Shown: in pieces, positions 10,501-18,789 of the stretch
Position numbering within the stretch: the stretch's first letter is position 1
Layout of the letters: each line of letters begins with the position of its first letter
Assembly: GCA_028694115.1 (NCBI GenBank)
Contig: JAQUUB010000016.1
Span: forward strand, 10,425-74,424
Length of the DNA stretch: 64,000 nt
Reading direction: 5' to 3'
Source of the DNA: Lachnospiraceae bacterium
GTDB taxonomy: Bacteria; Bacillota_A; Clostridia; Lachnospirales; Lachnospiraceae
The notes under the pieces: model-generated
What the model was told of the DNA's origin: nothing
Databases searched by the model: none
Seen by the model: the letters and a program-made list of their open reading frames with translations, nothing else
Program-made: the position numbers and the translations under genes

Positions 10501-11391
10501 AAAATTAGTGCTAAGAGTTACGAGGTTACAAGTGGTAACCAGATTACCTTAACCTTAAATGATACGACATTGACACCTGAATGGAAGAGTTTAAAGCCAA
10601 CCATAGCAACGGTATCCAATGGAGTTGTCACAGGTATATCAAAGGGTAGTACAAAAATTTATGCAACGGTACATGGTAAAAACTATATTTCTACAATAAA
10701 AGTTGTGACACCTGTTATTTCTAAGAGTAGCATTTACTTGAAAGTTACAAAGGGAATAACCTTGAAATTGAAAAACACAAAGCAATCGGTAATATGGAAA
10801 TCTTCGAAAGACACCATTGCAACCGTATCTCCTAAAGGTAAAGTCATAGGCACTGGACTTGGAACTGTGACAGTCACAGCATATGCAGGTGGAGATCAGT
10901 ATATTTGCGAAGTGGAGGTTATTCCAAATGAAAAACCGAAGCTTGTTGCATCTACCATTTACCTCACAAAAGGAGTATCGGGACAGCTGTCTATGAGAAA
11001 TTCTTATATGCAGCCTGTATGGACTGTACCAGATACGAATTATGCATCCATTACGGAAAATGGTAAGATAACTACTTATGCAAAAGGAAAAGTAAAAGCT
11101 ACAGGTATTTTATATGGAAAGAAGTATGCTGCAACGATTATTGTGGAAGAACCAGTACTTTCGTCAACGGAACTTACATTAATCAGTCCATTAACGAATA
11201 AGCAGAAATCGAAAGCAGCTACGATAAAGGTAAAGAATACAAAACAAAAGTTTACTTATGAAAGTGCAGATCCTAGCATAGCAACTGTAACTGTTAAGGG
11301 AAAGATTACTCCTATAAGTGTAGGAACTACTATTGTCACGGCTACGACTGCCGATGGGGTACTTCATGAGTGTTTGGTAACAATAGAATAA
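7555..11391 (+). CDS. Secreted papain-family (C1A) cysteine protease with Ig-like Big_2 domains
   Basis: The 1278-residue product starts with a signal peptide (MKKGYFNKLAILLSLCIIM). The C1A domain follows at about residues 70-260: LRTQHTPTCLAFASVAAMET carries the oxyanion Gln and the catalytic Cys, GHAMCIIGWDD the catalytic His, and CKNSWN the Asn. The papain-type Q-C-H-N set is complete. The rest, about 1000 residues, is beta-rich: Ig-like modules around 400-460, repeats ending in ITVGEVAEQQYTGK-like segments, and at least four C-terminal Big_2 modules with the IATVSPKGKV pattern. No sortase motif or transmembrane anchor is seen, so wall binding through the Ig-like domains is inferred. The RBS GGGAGGG sits 7 bases before ATG. 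Neighbours are a c-di-GMP-controlled CAP gene and a giant adhesin, which suggests surface-protein processing. Confidence 0.9.
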   Translation: MKKGYFNKLAILLSLCIIMTSFPMSCVGAVEDIQSSEVTTENNKEVVSSLIGMETAVEDDSENIVGSGQFPVSYNNLDLMTPLRTQHTPTCLAFASVAAMETSLVKQGIATKDVDLSEFYLTKAMGYANIRVPVYNKLQDWVGITSEANAPESLYTEDGGKQEDSSFRRPELYHIKNSFNLDINDVDSIKQAIMDYGSVQMDYCYDFQNDGHAMCIIGWDDTVDDENDSYGPGVWICKNSWNMYSKFCYDESKYIGTITVFELESVNEYDHNYGTMTGLTSSGKHDYSFEINQNSEGKKEEVKSLGLATSTKGEYSFKIYNSEKEGILSEQSFTVEHPGYYTIPLNTSVVEAQGKIVHVEVTGPAKPYKMHILTKDTVQNTVNTISLNSDNIVIQSGDTGASMGATLNYGDGNDTIRYESMDTSVVTVNSEGLLTPAAGGDTYVKAYTDTDTVWCKVRVYRKISEASGIAADGMYPGNGNKLTPVPTLSMNGTVLVSNTDYLLSGYRDNENIGTGYVTVTGKGFYTGTKDIPFSISQANIEDAIRQDSKMTMTYNPEGEYNPEGLLLYNGRTINLMDYTITSEANTIGARTFTIKGKNNFYGTKQITINILRKKSDTYLRVYFASTDKNKALWRNESAREAQYTGNPVEPDVEVEGTFNGKTIKFAAKDYTVTYYNNVLDSYYDYDKKVFSMYNPIRTAGLTVSLNGDCCYEGESVPYDEHGYTTNFEIKGYIPPYEGPEYLNMENATVEDTFTFPSSFLKKEFHPIVKDENGKVLTEGEEYTVYAPRSYFIEPEQIEIGLFGVEEKGYQNRKIITYTVTKRPITDITVGEVAEQQYTGKEIKPIPVMSCEGVKFDNIQINVDQYLDVSYQNNISVGTATITITGKENGPFDGSITKTFVIKGNSGTDPTPPDENSSESLTLVQKEKYQIETTVGATYTTSNKKVASVSKKGLVTAVKGGTADITINTSTKTKIIHVTVDVPKISAKSYEVTSGNQITLTLNDTTLTPEWKSLKPTIATVSNGVVTGISKGSTKIYATVHGKNYISTIKVVTPVISKSSIYLKVTKGITLKLKNTKQSVIWKSSKDTIATVSPKGKVIGTGLGTVTVTAYAGGDQYICEVEVIPNEKPKLVASTIYLTKGVSGQLSMRNSYMQPVWTVPDTNYASITENGKITTYAKGKVKATGILYGKKYAATIIVEEPVLSSTELTLISPLTNKQKSKAATIKVKNTKQKFTYESADPSIATVTVKGKITPISVGTTIVTATTADGVLHECLVTIE

Positions 11392-11603
11392 GAACTAAGT
11401 CCCTATGTTTGATAATTGAAATGTAATGAAGAATTGATAAATATCAACAGAAATAAGAGTTGTAGGTAGAATAAAGGAGAGAATGAGTTTGCAATATCAT
11501 GAAAGATAAGAAAGATGCAAATGAAGAATGGATGTTTATTTTGAGATAACATTAGTATTAGTTTTGAAATGGCATAAAAAAACAAATGAGTGGGAGAAAA
11601 AAT

Positions 11604-12476
11604 ATGTATTGTAGTAAATGTGGTTTTGAAATGAAAGATGGTGCCTTATTTTGTGAAAAATGTGGAACAAAGATAGAAAATAGCCAATCTTCATCGAAGA
11701 ATAAGGGTGTATTTGATAGCTCCATGAATTTATCTGTAAATGAAAAGCAGGAGGTTATTGGGAAATTACAAAACTTAATTCAACCTCTGAATAGATATTT
11801 AAAATTGTGTAAGGAGAAAGAAGCAACAGACCAGAAGCTTGAATGGCATAATAGAAGAGAAATAAAGAAAGACTGGGTTGCAATTATTTTGCCAATAATA
11901 TTTGGTCCACTTTTATTAACTGTCATTAATTGGTATATTGCAGATATGATTTTGACTTTAATATTTAAAGCGAAAGGCTACTCGGCACCATTTGCCGATG
12001 CGGTTGGGGGATTGGGCAAATTACTTCAATATATGTTTATTATTTTGCTGATATTTTGGATAATAGAAGGGATTATTATAGCTCCAATTTCAAAAAAGCT
12101 TGCAGATAAGAGATTGTCCTCTACTATACAAAAAAACACTGAAATGATAGGCAAATATGAGAGTCGGATTGAAAACATTAATAAACTGACAGAGGAAACA
12201 GTAATTGAAATAAATAGATATGTAGATGTGGTTCCACCAGATTACAGATATCCAATGGCTGTTGAATATCTGTACAAATCTTTTTTAAATGGAAGAGCAA
12301 ATTCAATACCTGAATCAGTGAACTTGTTTGAAGAGCAAGTACATAGATGGAAAGTAGAAAATTATCAAGTACAAATGCTAGATATGCAACAGCAGCAACA
12401 AAAGACAATGTCAGGTATACGTACGGCAACGACTATCAATGCGGCGGCGAGTGTTGCGCAATTCTTATTAAAATAA
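11604..12476 (+). CDS. Zinc-ribbon membrane protein of unknown function
   Basis: The product is 290 residues. It opens with a zinc-ribbon (MYCSKCGFEMKDGALFCEKC, two CxxC pairs), as in many Firmicute membrane proteins annotated zinc_ribbon_2. A Ser/Lys linker leads to two hydrophobic segments near residues 90-120 and 140-165, then a long helical, charged region and a Gln-rich tail (QQQQQK). The start at 11604 fits GGGAGA at 11592-11597; an in-frame ATG at 11586 would put that motif inside the gene. It stands alone, 210 bases after the protease gene and before the tyrS leader. No enzymatic motif is visible and I cannot assign a function. Confidence 0.75.
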   Translation: MYCSKCGFEMKDGALFCEKCGTKIENSQSSSKNKGVFDSSMNLSVNEKQEVIGKLQNLIQPLNRYLKLCKEKEATDQKLEWHNRREIKKDWVAIILPIIFGPLLLTVINWYIADMILTLIFKAKGYSAPFADAVGGLGKLLQYMFIILLIFWIIEGIIIAPISKKLADKRLSSTIQKNTEMIGKYESRIENINKLTEETVIEINRYVDVVPPDYRYPMAVEYLYKSFLNGRANSIPESVNLFEEQVHRWKVENYQVQMLDMQQQQQKTMSGIRTATTINAAASVAQFLLK

Positions 12477-12567
12477 ATAGGATTATATCCTTGGAACTGT
12501 GCCATGAGGATTGCCAACTCAACTGTAATTTTATGTTTAACAGGATAATGAAAGTAAAAATGAAATC

Positions 12568-12596
12568 TTGACAAACCAATATTCTCATTTTATAAT
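12568..12596 (+). promoter_or_regulatory. Promoter of the tyrS T-box transcript
   Basis: Consensus TTGACA (12568-12573) and TATAAT (12591-12596) are separated by exactly 17 bp. The predicted start near 12603 is the 5' edge of the T-box leader. Confidence 0.9.
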
Positions 12597-12602
12597 GACC
12601 CT

Positions 12603-12878
12603 AGTTAAGAAAAAAGCGATGATCAGAACAAGTAGCAGTCAGCAGAAGATACAGAGAAGAGCCGGTTGGTGAGAGGCCTATTGGAGCGATTGTGAATACG
12701 TCTGGGAGCTTCGTACCGAAAAGTAATGAGTAGGCTACGGCGTGTGCGCACGTTACAGCGTGAGTGGTATTCGTGAAGAACAGTACCCATTGAGGCAGAT
12801 AGTGCGAACTATTTGTGAAATAAGGTGGTAACACGTGAGTTTGATGCTCTCGTCCTTTTATGGACGGGAGCTTTTTTT
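12603..12878 (+). promoter_or_regulatory. Tyrosine T-box leader with terminator
   Basis: The leader carries Stem I elements (AGAGAGCCGGTTGGTGAGAG type, then an AGTAGGCTAC apex). A UAC tyrosine codon at 12697-12699 lies in GTGAATACGTC at the specifier position. The T-box core AAGGTGGTAACACG is at 12822-12835; its TGGT (12826-12829) complements an ACCA tRNA end, as expected for tRNA-Tyr with discriminator A. The terminator hairpin is 12846-12855/12862-12871 followed by T7. Uncharged tRNA-Tyr should stabilise the antiterminator and switch on tyrS. Confidence 0.95.
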
Positions 12879-12989
12879 CGTCCATTGATAGTAGGATGTT
12901 TATTGAAAAACATCCATGGATATGATACTATTTAAAAAGATGCGTGTACAGAAAAGCTACACGATCGACGGACTTGAAAGGAGTAAGTA

Positions 12990-14249
12990 ATGTCACAGGA
13001 AAGAAATGTTTATGACGTACTTGTGGAAAGAGGATTCATTGAACAATGTACACATGAAAAAGAGGTAAGGGAACTATTAGAGAAGGAAAAGGTGTCTTTT
13101 TATATTGGTTTTGATGCAACAGCCGATAGCTTAACAGCAGGACATTTCCTTACTGTAATGGCCATGATGCATATGCAAAGGGCAGGTCATAGACCCATCG
13201 CCTTATTAGGTGGTGGTACTACCATGATTGGTGACCCATCCGGGAAATCGGATATGCGTACCATGATGACAATGGAAACAATTCAGCACAATGCAGATTG
13301 CTTTTACAAACAGTTAAGCAGATTTATTAGTTTTGATAATGACAGTGCAATTATTGCAAACAATGCAGACTGGTTGCTGGATTTGAATTATGTAGATTTT
13401 TTAAGAGAAGTAGGGGTTCATTTTTCTGTTAATAAAATGCTTGCAGCTGATTGCTACAAACAGCGTATGGAAAAGGGCTTAACTTTCTTTGAATTTAATT
13501 ATATGTTAATGCAGTCCTATGACTTCTGGAAATTAAATCAGTTATATGGCTGTAAGCTGGAAATGGGTGGTAACGATCAATGGAGCAACATCATTGGTGG
13601 TGTAGAGTTGATTCGTAGAAAAGAGCAAAAAGAAGCCTTTGGTCTGACCTTTAAATTATTAACAACGAGTGAAGGAATTAAAATGGGTAAGACTATGAAG
13701 GGTGCTGTATGGCTTGATCCTGCAAAGACCACTCCATATGAATTCTTCCAGTACTGGCGTAATATTGAAGACGTAAAAGTTGAAGAGTGTCTTGGACTTT
13801 TAACATTCTTACCAATGGATGAGGTGCATAGCCTCTGTGCCAAGGATGGGGCAGAAATCAACCATGCAAAAGAAGTTCTTGCTTATGAAATCACAAAAAT
13901 TGTTCATGGGGAAGAAGAGGCACAAAAAGCACTTGATGCTGCAAAAGCTATTTTTGCAAATGGTGGGAAAAGTGAAGATATGCCTACCACTTTGATGAGT
14001 AAAGAGGAAATGGAAGCAGGAAAAGAGTTAATCTCTTTATTGGTAGAAACCAAACTTTGTGCAACACGTTCAGAAGCCAGAAGAATAATTGAACAGGGTG
14101 GAGTTACTGTAAATGATGTGAAAATCACAGATATTAAGCAGATTTTTACAGGGAATGATTTTGATAGCGATGGCTCTTTGATTATTAAAAAAGGGAAAAA
14201 GGGATTTCACCAGATAAAATACCTTGTAAAGGAGGGTTCAGATGAATAA
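12990..14249 (+). CDS. tyrS: Tyrosyl-tRNA synthetase
   Basis: The 419-residue product is a cytoplasmic class Ic aminoacyl-tRNA synthetase that charges tRNA-Tyr. The start of the Rossmann core reads [17 protein letters not shown], where AGHF is the HIGH-box variant. [17 protein letters not shown] and the tyrosine-site [11 protein letters not shown] follow. The KMSKS variant is KMGKTM near residue 231, and the C-terminal S4 RNA-binding domain contains [19 protein letters not shown]. The length is normal for the family. The RBS GAAAGGAG precedes ATG. Expression is governed by the Tyr T-box immediately upstream. The stop codon overlaps the start of a small membrane-protein gene by 8 bases, so the two are probably translationally coupled. 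Confidence 0.98.
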   Translation: MSQERNVYDVLVERGFIEQCTHEKEVRELLEKEKVSFYIGFDATADSLTAGHFLTVMAMMHMQRAGHRPIALLGGGTTMIGDPSGKSDMRTMMTMETIQHNADCFYKQLSRFISFDNDSAIIANNADWLLDLNYVDFLREVGVHFSVNKMLAADCYKQRMEKGLTFFEFNYMLMQSYDFWKLNQLYGCKLEMGGNDQWSNIIGGVELIRRKEQKEAFGLTFKLLTTSEGIKMGKTMKGAVWLDPAKTTPYEFFQYWRNIEDVKVEECLGLLTFLPMDEVHSLCAKDGAEINHAKEVLAYEITKIVHGEEEAQKALDAAKAIFANGGKSEDMPTTLMSKEEMEAGKELISLLVETKLCATRSEARRIIEQGGVTVNDVKITDIKQIFTGNDFDSDGSLIIKKGKKGFHQIKYLVKEGSDE

Positions 14250-14421
14250 TCTTATTGTTTTCACAAATATGTTTTTAAGTTATTTATTAGTATTCTTTGT
14301 TTTTATTACAGTTATCATTGTAGCAGTTATGATAGGAAAGAAATTACGTATGAATAAAGATATGAAAACAGCGGCATTAGAAGCAACGAATGCAGAACAG
14401 AAGGATCATAGAAAAGAATGA
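14242..14421 (+). CDS. Small single-pass membrane protein in the tyrS operon
   Basis: A 59-residue frame starts at ATG 14242, inside the last codons of tyrS, with GGAGGG at 14231-14236 correctly spaced. It has one long hydrophobic segment (about residues 10-36, rich in Leu, Val, Phe and Ile), followed by a basic stretch ([11 protein letters not shown]) and an acidic/polar tail. It overlaps tyrS by 8 bases and the next gene by 4 (ATGA), which argues for translation within a tyrS-small ORF-HAD operon. The predicted topology is N-out, C-in by the positive-inside rule. No family is recognised and the function is unknown. Confidence 0.65.
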   Translation: MNNLIVFTNMFLSYLLVFFVFITVIIVAVMIGKKLRMNKDMKTAALEATNAEQKDHRKE

Positions 14422-15110
14422 TAAAAAAGTATGAAACGATATTATTAGATGTGGATGGAACGCTGCTTGATTTTCAAAAAACAGAAAGGTATGCTCTAGA
14501 GCATACCTTTCAAAAGTTTGCTGTTCCTTTCACAGAAGAAATATATGAGAAATACAAAGATATTAACCATGGCCTTTGGAAACAGTTCGAACTAGGAACC
14601 ATTGACAAGGACACGTTATTATACAGCAGATTTACAAAACTGTTCGAAGAGATCGGAATCAGGCAGGATGGAATTGCTTTTGAAGATGAGTACCAGATTA
14701 TGCTTGGAAATACATTCTTCTATATCGATGATTGTTTAGAATGTCTAAAAAGACTAGGAGCAAACTATCGATTATATATTGTAACGAATGGGGTATCAAT
14801 TACGCAGGTAACAAAATTACGGCTATCTGGAATCGATCAATTAGTAAGTGATATTTTTGTTTCAGAGGATTCTGGTTTTCAAAAGCCTATGAAAGAGTAT
14901 TTTGATTATATAGAAAAAAAGATTCCGAATTATAAAAGGGAAACTACATTGATTGTAGGGGATTCTTTAACCTCTGATATGAAGGGTGGAATCAATATAG
15001 GAATTGATACGTGCTGGTTCTGTCAGACGGGAGAAGAGATACCAGAGGATATGGATATTACGTATCGAGTTGCTTCCTTAAAAGAGTTAATGGAGCTACT
15101 GGAAGTTTGA
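14418..15110 (+). CDS. HAD-superfamily phosphatase, YjjG/YfnB-like pyrimidine nucleotidase
   Basis: The 230-residue cytoplasmic product shows all four HAD motifs: motif I LLDVDGTLLDF (nucleophile Asp and second Asp), motif II IVTNG, motif III Lys in FQKPMKEYF, and motif IV GDSLTSDMKGG. The sequence just after motif I and the helical cap fit the YjjG/YfnB subgroup, whose members dephosphorylate non-canonical pyrimidine nucleotides; exact substrate choice is an inference. It overlaps the small membrane-protein gene by 4 bases and is likely the last gene of the T-box operon, although it has no evident link to tyrosine charging. Confidence 0.85.
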   Translation: MIKKYETILLDVDGTLLDFQKTERYALEHTFQKFAVPFTEEIYEKYKDINHGLWKQFELGTIDKDTLLYSRFTKLFEEIGIRQDGIAFEDEYQIMLGNTFFYIDDCLECLKRLGANYRLYIVTNGVSITQVTKLRLSGIDQLVSDIFVSEDSGFQKPMKEYFDYIEKKIPNYKRETTLIVGDSLTSDMKGGINIGIDTCWFCQTGEEIPEDMDITYRVASLKELMELLEV

Positions 15111-15176
15111 GATAATAAAGAGACTTTATAGGGGAAATTTAATACTTGCAGGTTAGAGAAAGGTAAGGTTATTACG

Positions 15177-16349
15177 ATGCAGTTTGCAGATAGGATGAAA
15201 GAATTTGAAGAGGGGATTTTTCAGGTACTGAATGAAAAGAAAAAGGAAAGAGAAGCGAAGGGATTAAAGGTATATAATCTTTCCGTAGGAACACCAGATT
15301 TTCCGCCTTCTAAGCATGTAATGGAGGCACTTGTTGAAGCAGCAAAAATACCGGAAAATTATAAGTATTCATTAGGAGATATGCCAGAGCTTCTTGATGC
15401 AGTAATGGAAAGATTTGATAAGAGGTATCAGGTATCTGATCTTAGTAGAAATGAAATCACAAGTGTATATGGTTCCCAGGAGGGGATTGCTCATATTGCA
15501 TTGTCCATTTGTAATAAAGGGGATGTTGTTCTCGTTCCAAATCCGGGATATCCGATTTTTGCAATTGGGCCTGCACTTGCAGGTGCAGAGATTGTCACAT
15601 ATCCACTTTATGAAGAAAATGGATTTTTACCAAAGCTCGAGGAAATACCTGAGGATATCTGTAAGCGTGCAAAAATAATGATCGTTTCCTATCCTCTGAA
15701 TCCTGTATGCGCGATTGCGCCCAGGAGTTTTTATGAAGAATTAGTAGCATTTGCAAAAAAGAATGATATTATTATCATTCATGATAATGCTTATTCGGAT
15801 ATTATTTTTGATGGAAAGGAAGGAATCTCCTTTTTGTCTATTCAAGGTGCAAAAGAAGTTGGTGCAGAATTCTATTCTCTTTCAAAATCTTTTGATTTGA
15901 CAGGAGCACGGATTGCGTTTTTAGTTGGTAATGAAAAGCTTGTACAGAATTTTAAAACATTGCGTTCCCAGATTGATTATGGCCTTTTCCTCCCCATTCA
16001 ACATGCAGCAATTGCTGCACTGACGGGAGACGATGAAGATGTCAGAAAGCAGTGCAGGGAATATGAAAAAAGAAGAGATGCTTTATGTGGAGGATTACGT
16101 AAAATTGGCTGGAATGTTCCTGATAGTAAGGGGTCGATGTTTGCATGGGGACCGGTTCCACAACAATACAAAACTTCTACAGAGTTTGTAATGGATTTGA
16201 TGGAAAAAACAGGAGTGATCTGTACCCCAGGAGAAAGCTTTGGCAGTCTTGGAAATGGCTATGTTCGTTTTGCATTAACAATGACAGTAGAAGAAATAGA
16301 AGAAGCAATCGAATCCATTAGACAAAGTGGAATTTTTCAAAATAATTAA
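15177..16349 (+). CDS. PLP-dependent class I/II aminotransferase
   Basis: The 390-residue product is a fold-type I aminotransferase. Visible features are the N-terminal NLSVGTPDFPP substrate loop, the YKYSLGDMPELLDAV segment, PNPGYPIF, the Asn/Asp-Tyr pair in IHDNAYSDIIFDG, and the Schiff-base lysine in SLSKSFDLTGARIAF. The conserved Arg that binds the substrate carboxylate is in GYVRFALT near the C-terminus. The family includes aspartate, alanine and LL-diaminopimelate aminotransferases; the sequence alone does not decide the substrate. It stands alone 66 bases after the HAD gene, with GAGAAAGG before ATG, and a large inverted repeat follows. Confidence 0.9.
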   Translation: MQFADRMKEFEEGIFQVLNEKKKEREAKGLKVYNLSVGTPDFPPSKHVMEALVEAAKIPENYKYSLGDMPELLDAVMERFDKRYQVSDLSRNEITSVYGSQEGIAHIALSICNKGDVVLVPNPGYPIFAIGPALAGAEIVTYPLYEENGFLPKLEEIPEDICKRAKIMIVSYPLNPVCAIAPRSFYEELVAFAKKNDIIIIHDNAYSDIIFDGKEGISFLSIQGAKEVGAEFYSLSKSFDLTGARIAFLVGNEKLVQNFKTLRSQIDYGLFLPIQHAAIAALTGDDEDVRKQCREYEKRRDALCGGLRKIGWNVPDSKGSMFAWGPVPQQYKTSTEFVMDLMEKTGVICTPGESFGSLGNGYVRFALTMTVEEIEEAIESIRQSGIFQNN

Positions 16350-16386
16350 AAACAAAAAATTATAAAATAAATGTTTTACAAAATTT

Positions 16387-16455
16387 AGAGTGTCAATTTG
16401 TGAATTACTCCTAAAATTAATTTGTTAGGGGGGAGCTATTGACACTCTATTTTAA
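16387..16455 (+). terminator. Long inverted repeat, probable terminator after the aminotransferase gene
   Basis: Perfect 11-bp arms (AGAGTGTCAAT at 16387-16397 and its complement at 16438-16448) enclose about 40 nt with a weaker inner CTCCTAA/TTAGGGG pairing. A T-rich but interrupted tail follows. It lies just upstream of the nrdD control region, so it may insulate that promoter. Confidence 0.6.
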
Positions 16456-16478
16456 TTCTCTTATACTTAGATACAGAA

Positions 16479-16525
16479 CCACAATATATAGTGACTGTTT
16501 TTGATGACAATACTATATAATCTAA
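16479..16525 (+). promoter_or_regulatory. nrdD promoter with tandem NrdR boxes
   Basis: The first box at 16479-16494 (CCACAATATATAGTGA) closely matches the NrdR consensus acaCwATATATwGtgt. The second at 16510-16525 (ATACTATATAATCTAA) is weaker and contains TATAAT (16516-16521), the apparent -10. The boxes start 31 bp apart, the three-turn spacing typical of paired NrdR sites. NrdR is an ATP-cone repressor of ribonucleotide reductase genes, so repression when dATP is plentiful is inferred. Confidence 0.8.
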
Positions 16526-16533
16526 TAGATAGG

Positions 16534-16586
16534 AAGGTAGATGGGATGCTACCTTAGATAATCACTCGTGTTATGAAATGATTATC
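16534..16586 (+). promoter_or_regulatory. Two hairpins in the nrdD 5' leader
   Basis: AAGGTAG/CTACCTT (16534-16540/16549-16555) and GATAATCA/TGATTATC (16557-16564/16579-16586) are perfect stems between the predicted transcription start and the nrdD RBS. No known riboswitch class is recognised. They may affect mRNA stability or translation. Confidence 0.5.
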
Positions 16587-16609
16587 CGTTGGGATGAAGG
16601 GAGAAAAGA

Positions 16610-18763
16610 ATGAATTATTCAACGAAATATGAACCAAAATTAGATGTTAAGGTGATAAAAAAGGATGGAACATTAGAAGCATTTCATGTGCAAAAGGTTG
16701 TAGATGCAGTGGGGAAAAGTGCTTACCGTGCCTTAACTCAGTTTACGGAAGAAGAAAAGGATTATATCTGCCAAAATGTAATTGAGCGGGTAAATGAATT
16801 AAATAAAGAGGAAATCCCAATCCCAATTATGCATAATATCGTAGAGAGCGCATTAGAGCAGGTAAAACCAATTGTTGCAAAAAGTTATCGTGACTATCGG
16901 AATTACAAGCAGGATTTTGTACGAATGATGGATGAGGTCTATAAAAAGAGTCAGTCTATTATGTATGTTGGAGATAAAGAGAATGCGAATACGGATAGCG
17001 CATTAGTTTCAACAAAAAGAAGTTTAATCTTTAATCAGTTCAATAAAGAATTATATCAAAAATTCTTTATGACAACAGAAGAAATTCAGGCGTGTCGGGA
17101 TGGATATATTTATGTGCATGATATGTCTGCCAGAAGAGATACCATGAATTGCTGTTTATTTGACGTTGGAAGTGTCCTGACTGGTGGGTTTGAGATGGGT
17201 AATATCTGGTATAATGAGCCAAAGAGCCTGGACGTCGCATTTGATGTAATCGGTGACATTGTTTTGAGTGCAGCAAGCCAGCAGTATGGTGGATTTACCG
17301 TTCCAAATGTAGAATTGATTCTGGAACCATATGCGGAGAAATCGTATGAAAAGTATCTAGAAAAATATAATCGTTTAGGTGTAGATCAAGAGACTGCAGA
17401 GTCTGAGGCTTATGCGGATGTTAAGAGAGATTTTGAACAGGGATTCCAGGGATGGGAGTACAAATTTAATACGGTAGCTTCCAGCCGTGGGGATTATCCA
17501 TTTATTACGGTTACAGCAGGTACTGGAACAGGAAGATTTGCAAAATTAGCGACAATTTCCATGCTCAATGTCAGAAGAAAAGGACAGGGAAAGAAAAATT
17601 GTAAGAAGCCAGTATTGTTCCCTAAAATTGTATTCTTATATGATGAGAATTTGCATGGAGAGGGAAAAGAATTAGAGGATGTTTTCGAAGCTGGTGTTTA
17701 TTGCTCTAGTAAAACGATGTACCCAGACTGGCTCTCTCTAACTGGAAAAGGTTACATTGCAAGTATGTACAAAAGATATGGTAAAATCATTTCGCCAATG
17801 GGATGCCGTGCATTTTTGTCCCCTTGGTACGAAAGAGGTGGAATGTATCCAGCAGATGAGAATGATGAGCCGGTGTTTGTTGGACGATTTAATATTGGTG
17901 CAGTTTCCTTGCACCTTCCTATGATACTTGCAAAAGCAAGACAAGAGAGTAGGGATTTTTATGAAGTTCTTGACTACTATTTAAATTTGATTCGTCAGCT
18001 TCATATTAGAACTTATGCTTATTTAGGCGAAATGAGGGCATCTACCAATCCATTAGCTTATTGCGAAGGCGGATTTTATGGTGGACATTTTAAGCTAACG
18101 GATAAGATAAAACCAATTTTAAAAATGGCAACCGCTTCCTTTGGTATTACTGCGTTTAATGAATTACAACGTCTATACAATGGAAAATCCTTAGTAGAAG
18201 ACGGTCAATTTGCAATAGAAGTATTAGAATTTATTAATAAGCGTATTAATGAATTTAAAGAAGAAGATGGTAATTTGTATGCGATTTATGCAACACCAGC
18301 AGAAAATCTATGCGGATTACAGGTAAAGCAGTTCCGCAAAAAATATGGCATTATTGAGAATGTATCAGATAGAGAATATGTAAGTAATGGATTCCATTGT
18401 CATGTAACAGAGGAAATTACATCAATTCAGAAACAGGATTTAGAATACCGATTCTGGGAGTTAAGCAATGGTGGCAAAATCCAATATGTAAAATATCCGA
18501 TTGATTATAATACGGATGCAATTAAATCGTTAATTCATAGAGCCATGGATATGGGATTATATGAAGGGGTAAATATGTCGCTGGCTTATTGTGATGATTG
18601 TGGTCATCAGGAATTGGAGATGGATGTATGCCCAAAATGTGGAAGCACTAATTTAACTAAAATTGATCGTATGAATGGATATCTTTCTTATTCCAGAGTT
18701 CATGGTGATACCAGACTAAATGAAGCAAAAATGAGAGAAATTGAAGAAAGAAAATCTATGTAG
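16610..18763 (+). CDS. nrdD: Anaerobic ribonucleoside-triphosphate reductase (class III)
   Basis: The 717-residue glycyl-radical enzyme reduces NTPs to dNTPs under anoxia. An ATP-cone allosteric domain spans about residues 10-100 (VIKKDGTLEAFHVQKVVDAV). The NrdD barrel follows, with YVHDMSARRDTMNCCLFD and the LRKKYGIIENVSDREY-type region. The C-terminal zinc site is CDDC...CPKC, and the radical loop RMNGYLSYSR places the glycine near residue 690. The length is typical. The gene is preceded by tandem NrdR boxes and followed 26 bases later by its activase gene nrdG and then dut, so the three form a dNTP-supply operon. Confidence 0.98.
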   Translation: MNYSTKYEPKLDVKVIKKDGTLEAFHVQKVVDAVGKSAYRALTQFTEEEKDYICQNVIERVNELNKEEIPIPIMHNIVESALEQVKPIVAKSYRDYRNYKQDFVRMMDEVYKKSQSIMYVGDKENANTDSALVSTKRSLIFNQFNKELYQKFFMTTEEIQACRDGYIYVHDMSARRDTMNCCLFDVGSVLTGGFEMGNIWYNEPKSLDVAFDVIGDIVLSAASQQYGGFTVPNVELILEPYAEKSYEKYLEKYNRLGVDQETAESEAYADVKRDFEQGFQGWEYKFNTVASSRGDYPFITVTAGTGTGRFAKLATISMLNVRRKGQGKKNCKKPVLFPKIVFLYDENLHGEGKELEDVFEAGVYCSSKTMYPDWLSLTGKGYIASMYKRYGKIISPMGCRAFLSPWYERGGMYPADENDEPVFVGRFNIGAVSLHLPMILAKARQESRDFYEVLDYYLNLIRQLHIRTYAYLGEMRASTNPLAYCEGGFYGGHFKLTDKIKPILKMATASFGITAFNELQRLYNGKSLVEDGQFAIEVLEFINKRINEFKEEDGNLYAIYATPAENLCGLQVKQFRKKYGIIENVSDREYVSNGFHCHVTEEITSIQKQDLEYRFWELSNGGKIQYVKYPIDYNTDAIKSLIHRAMDMGLYEGVNMSLAYCDDCGHQELEMDVCPKCGSTNLTKIDRMNGYLSYSRVHGDTRLNEAKMREIEERKSM

Positions 18764-18789
18764 CATAGTGGTGGGAGAAGATAGTAAAA

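Noticed and set aside
11403..11585. Minus-strand frame of 60 codons between the protease and zinc-ribbon genes
   Set aside because: No RBS and a biased Phe/Ile/Leu composition typical of the complement of AT-rich spacer DNA.
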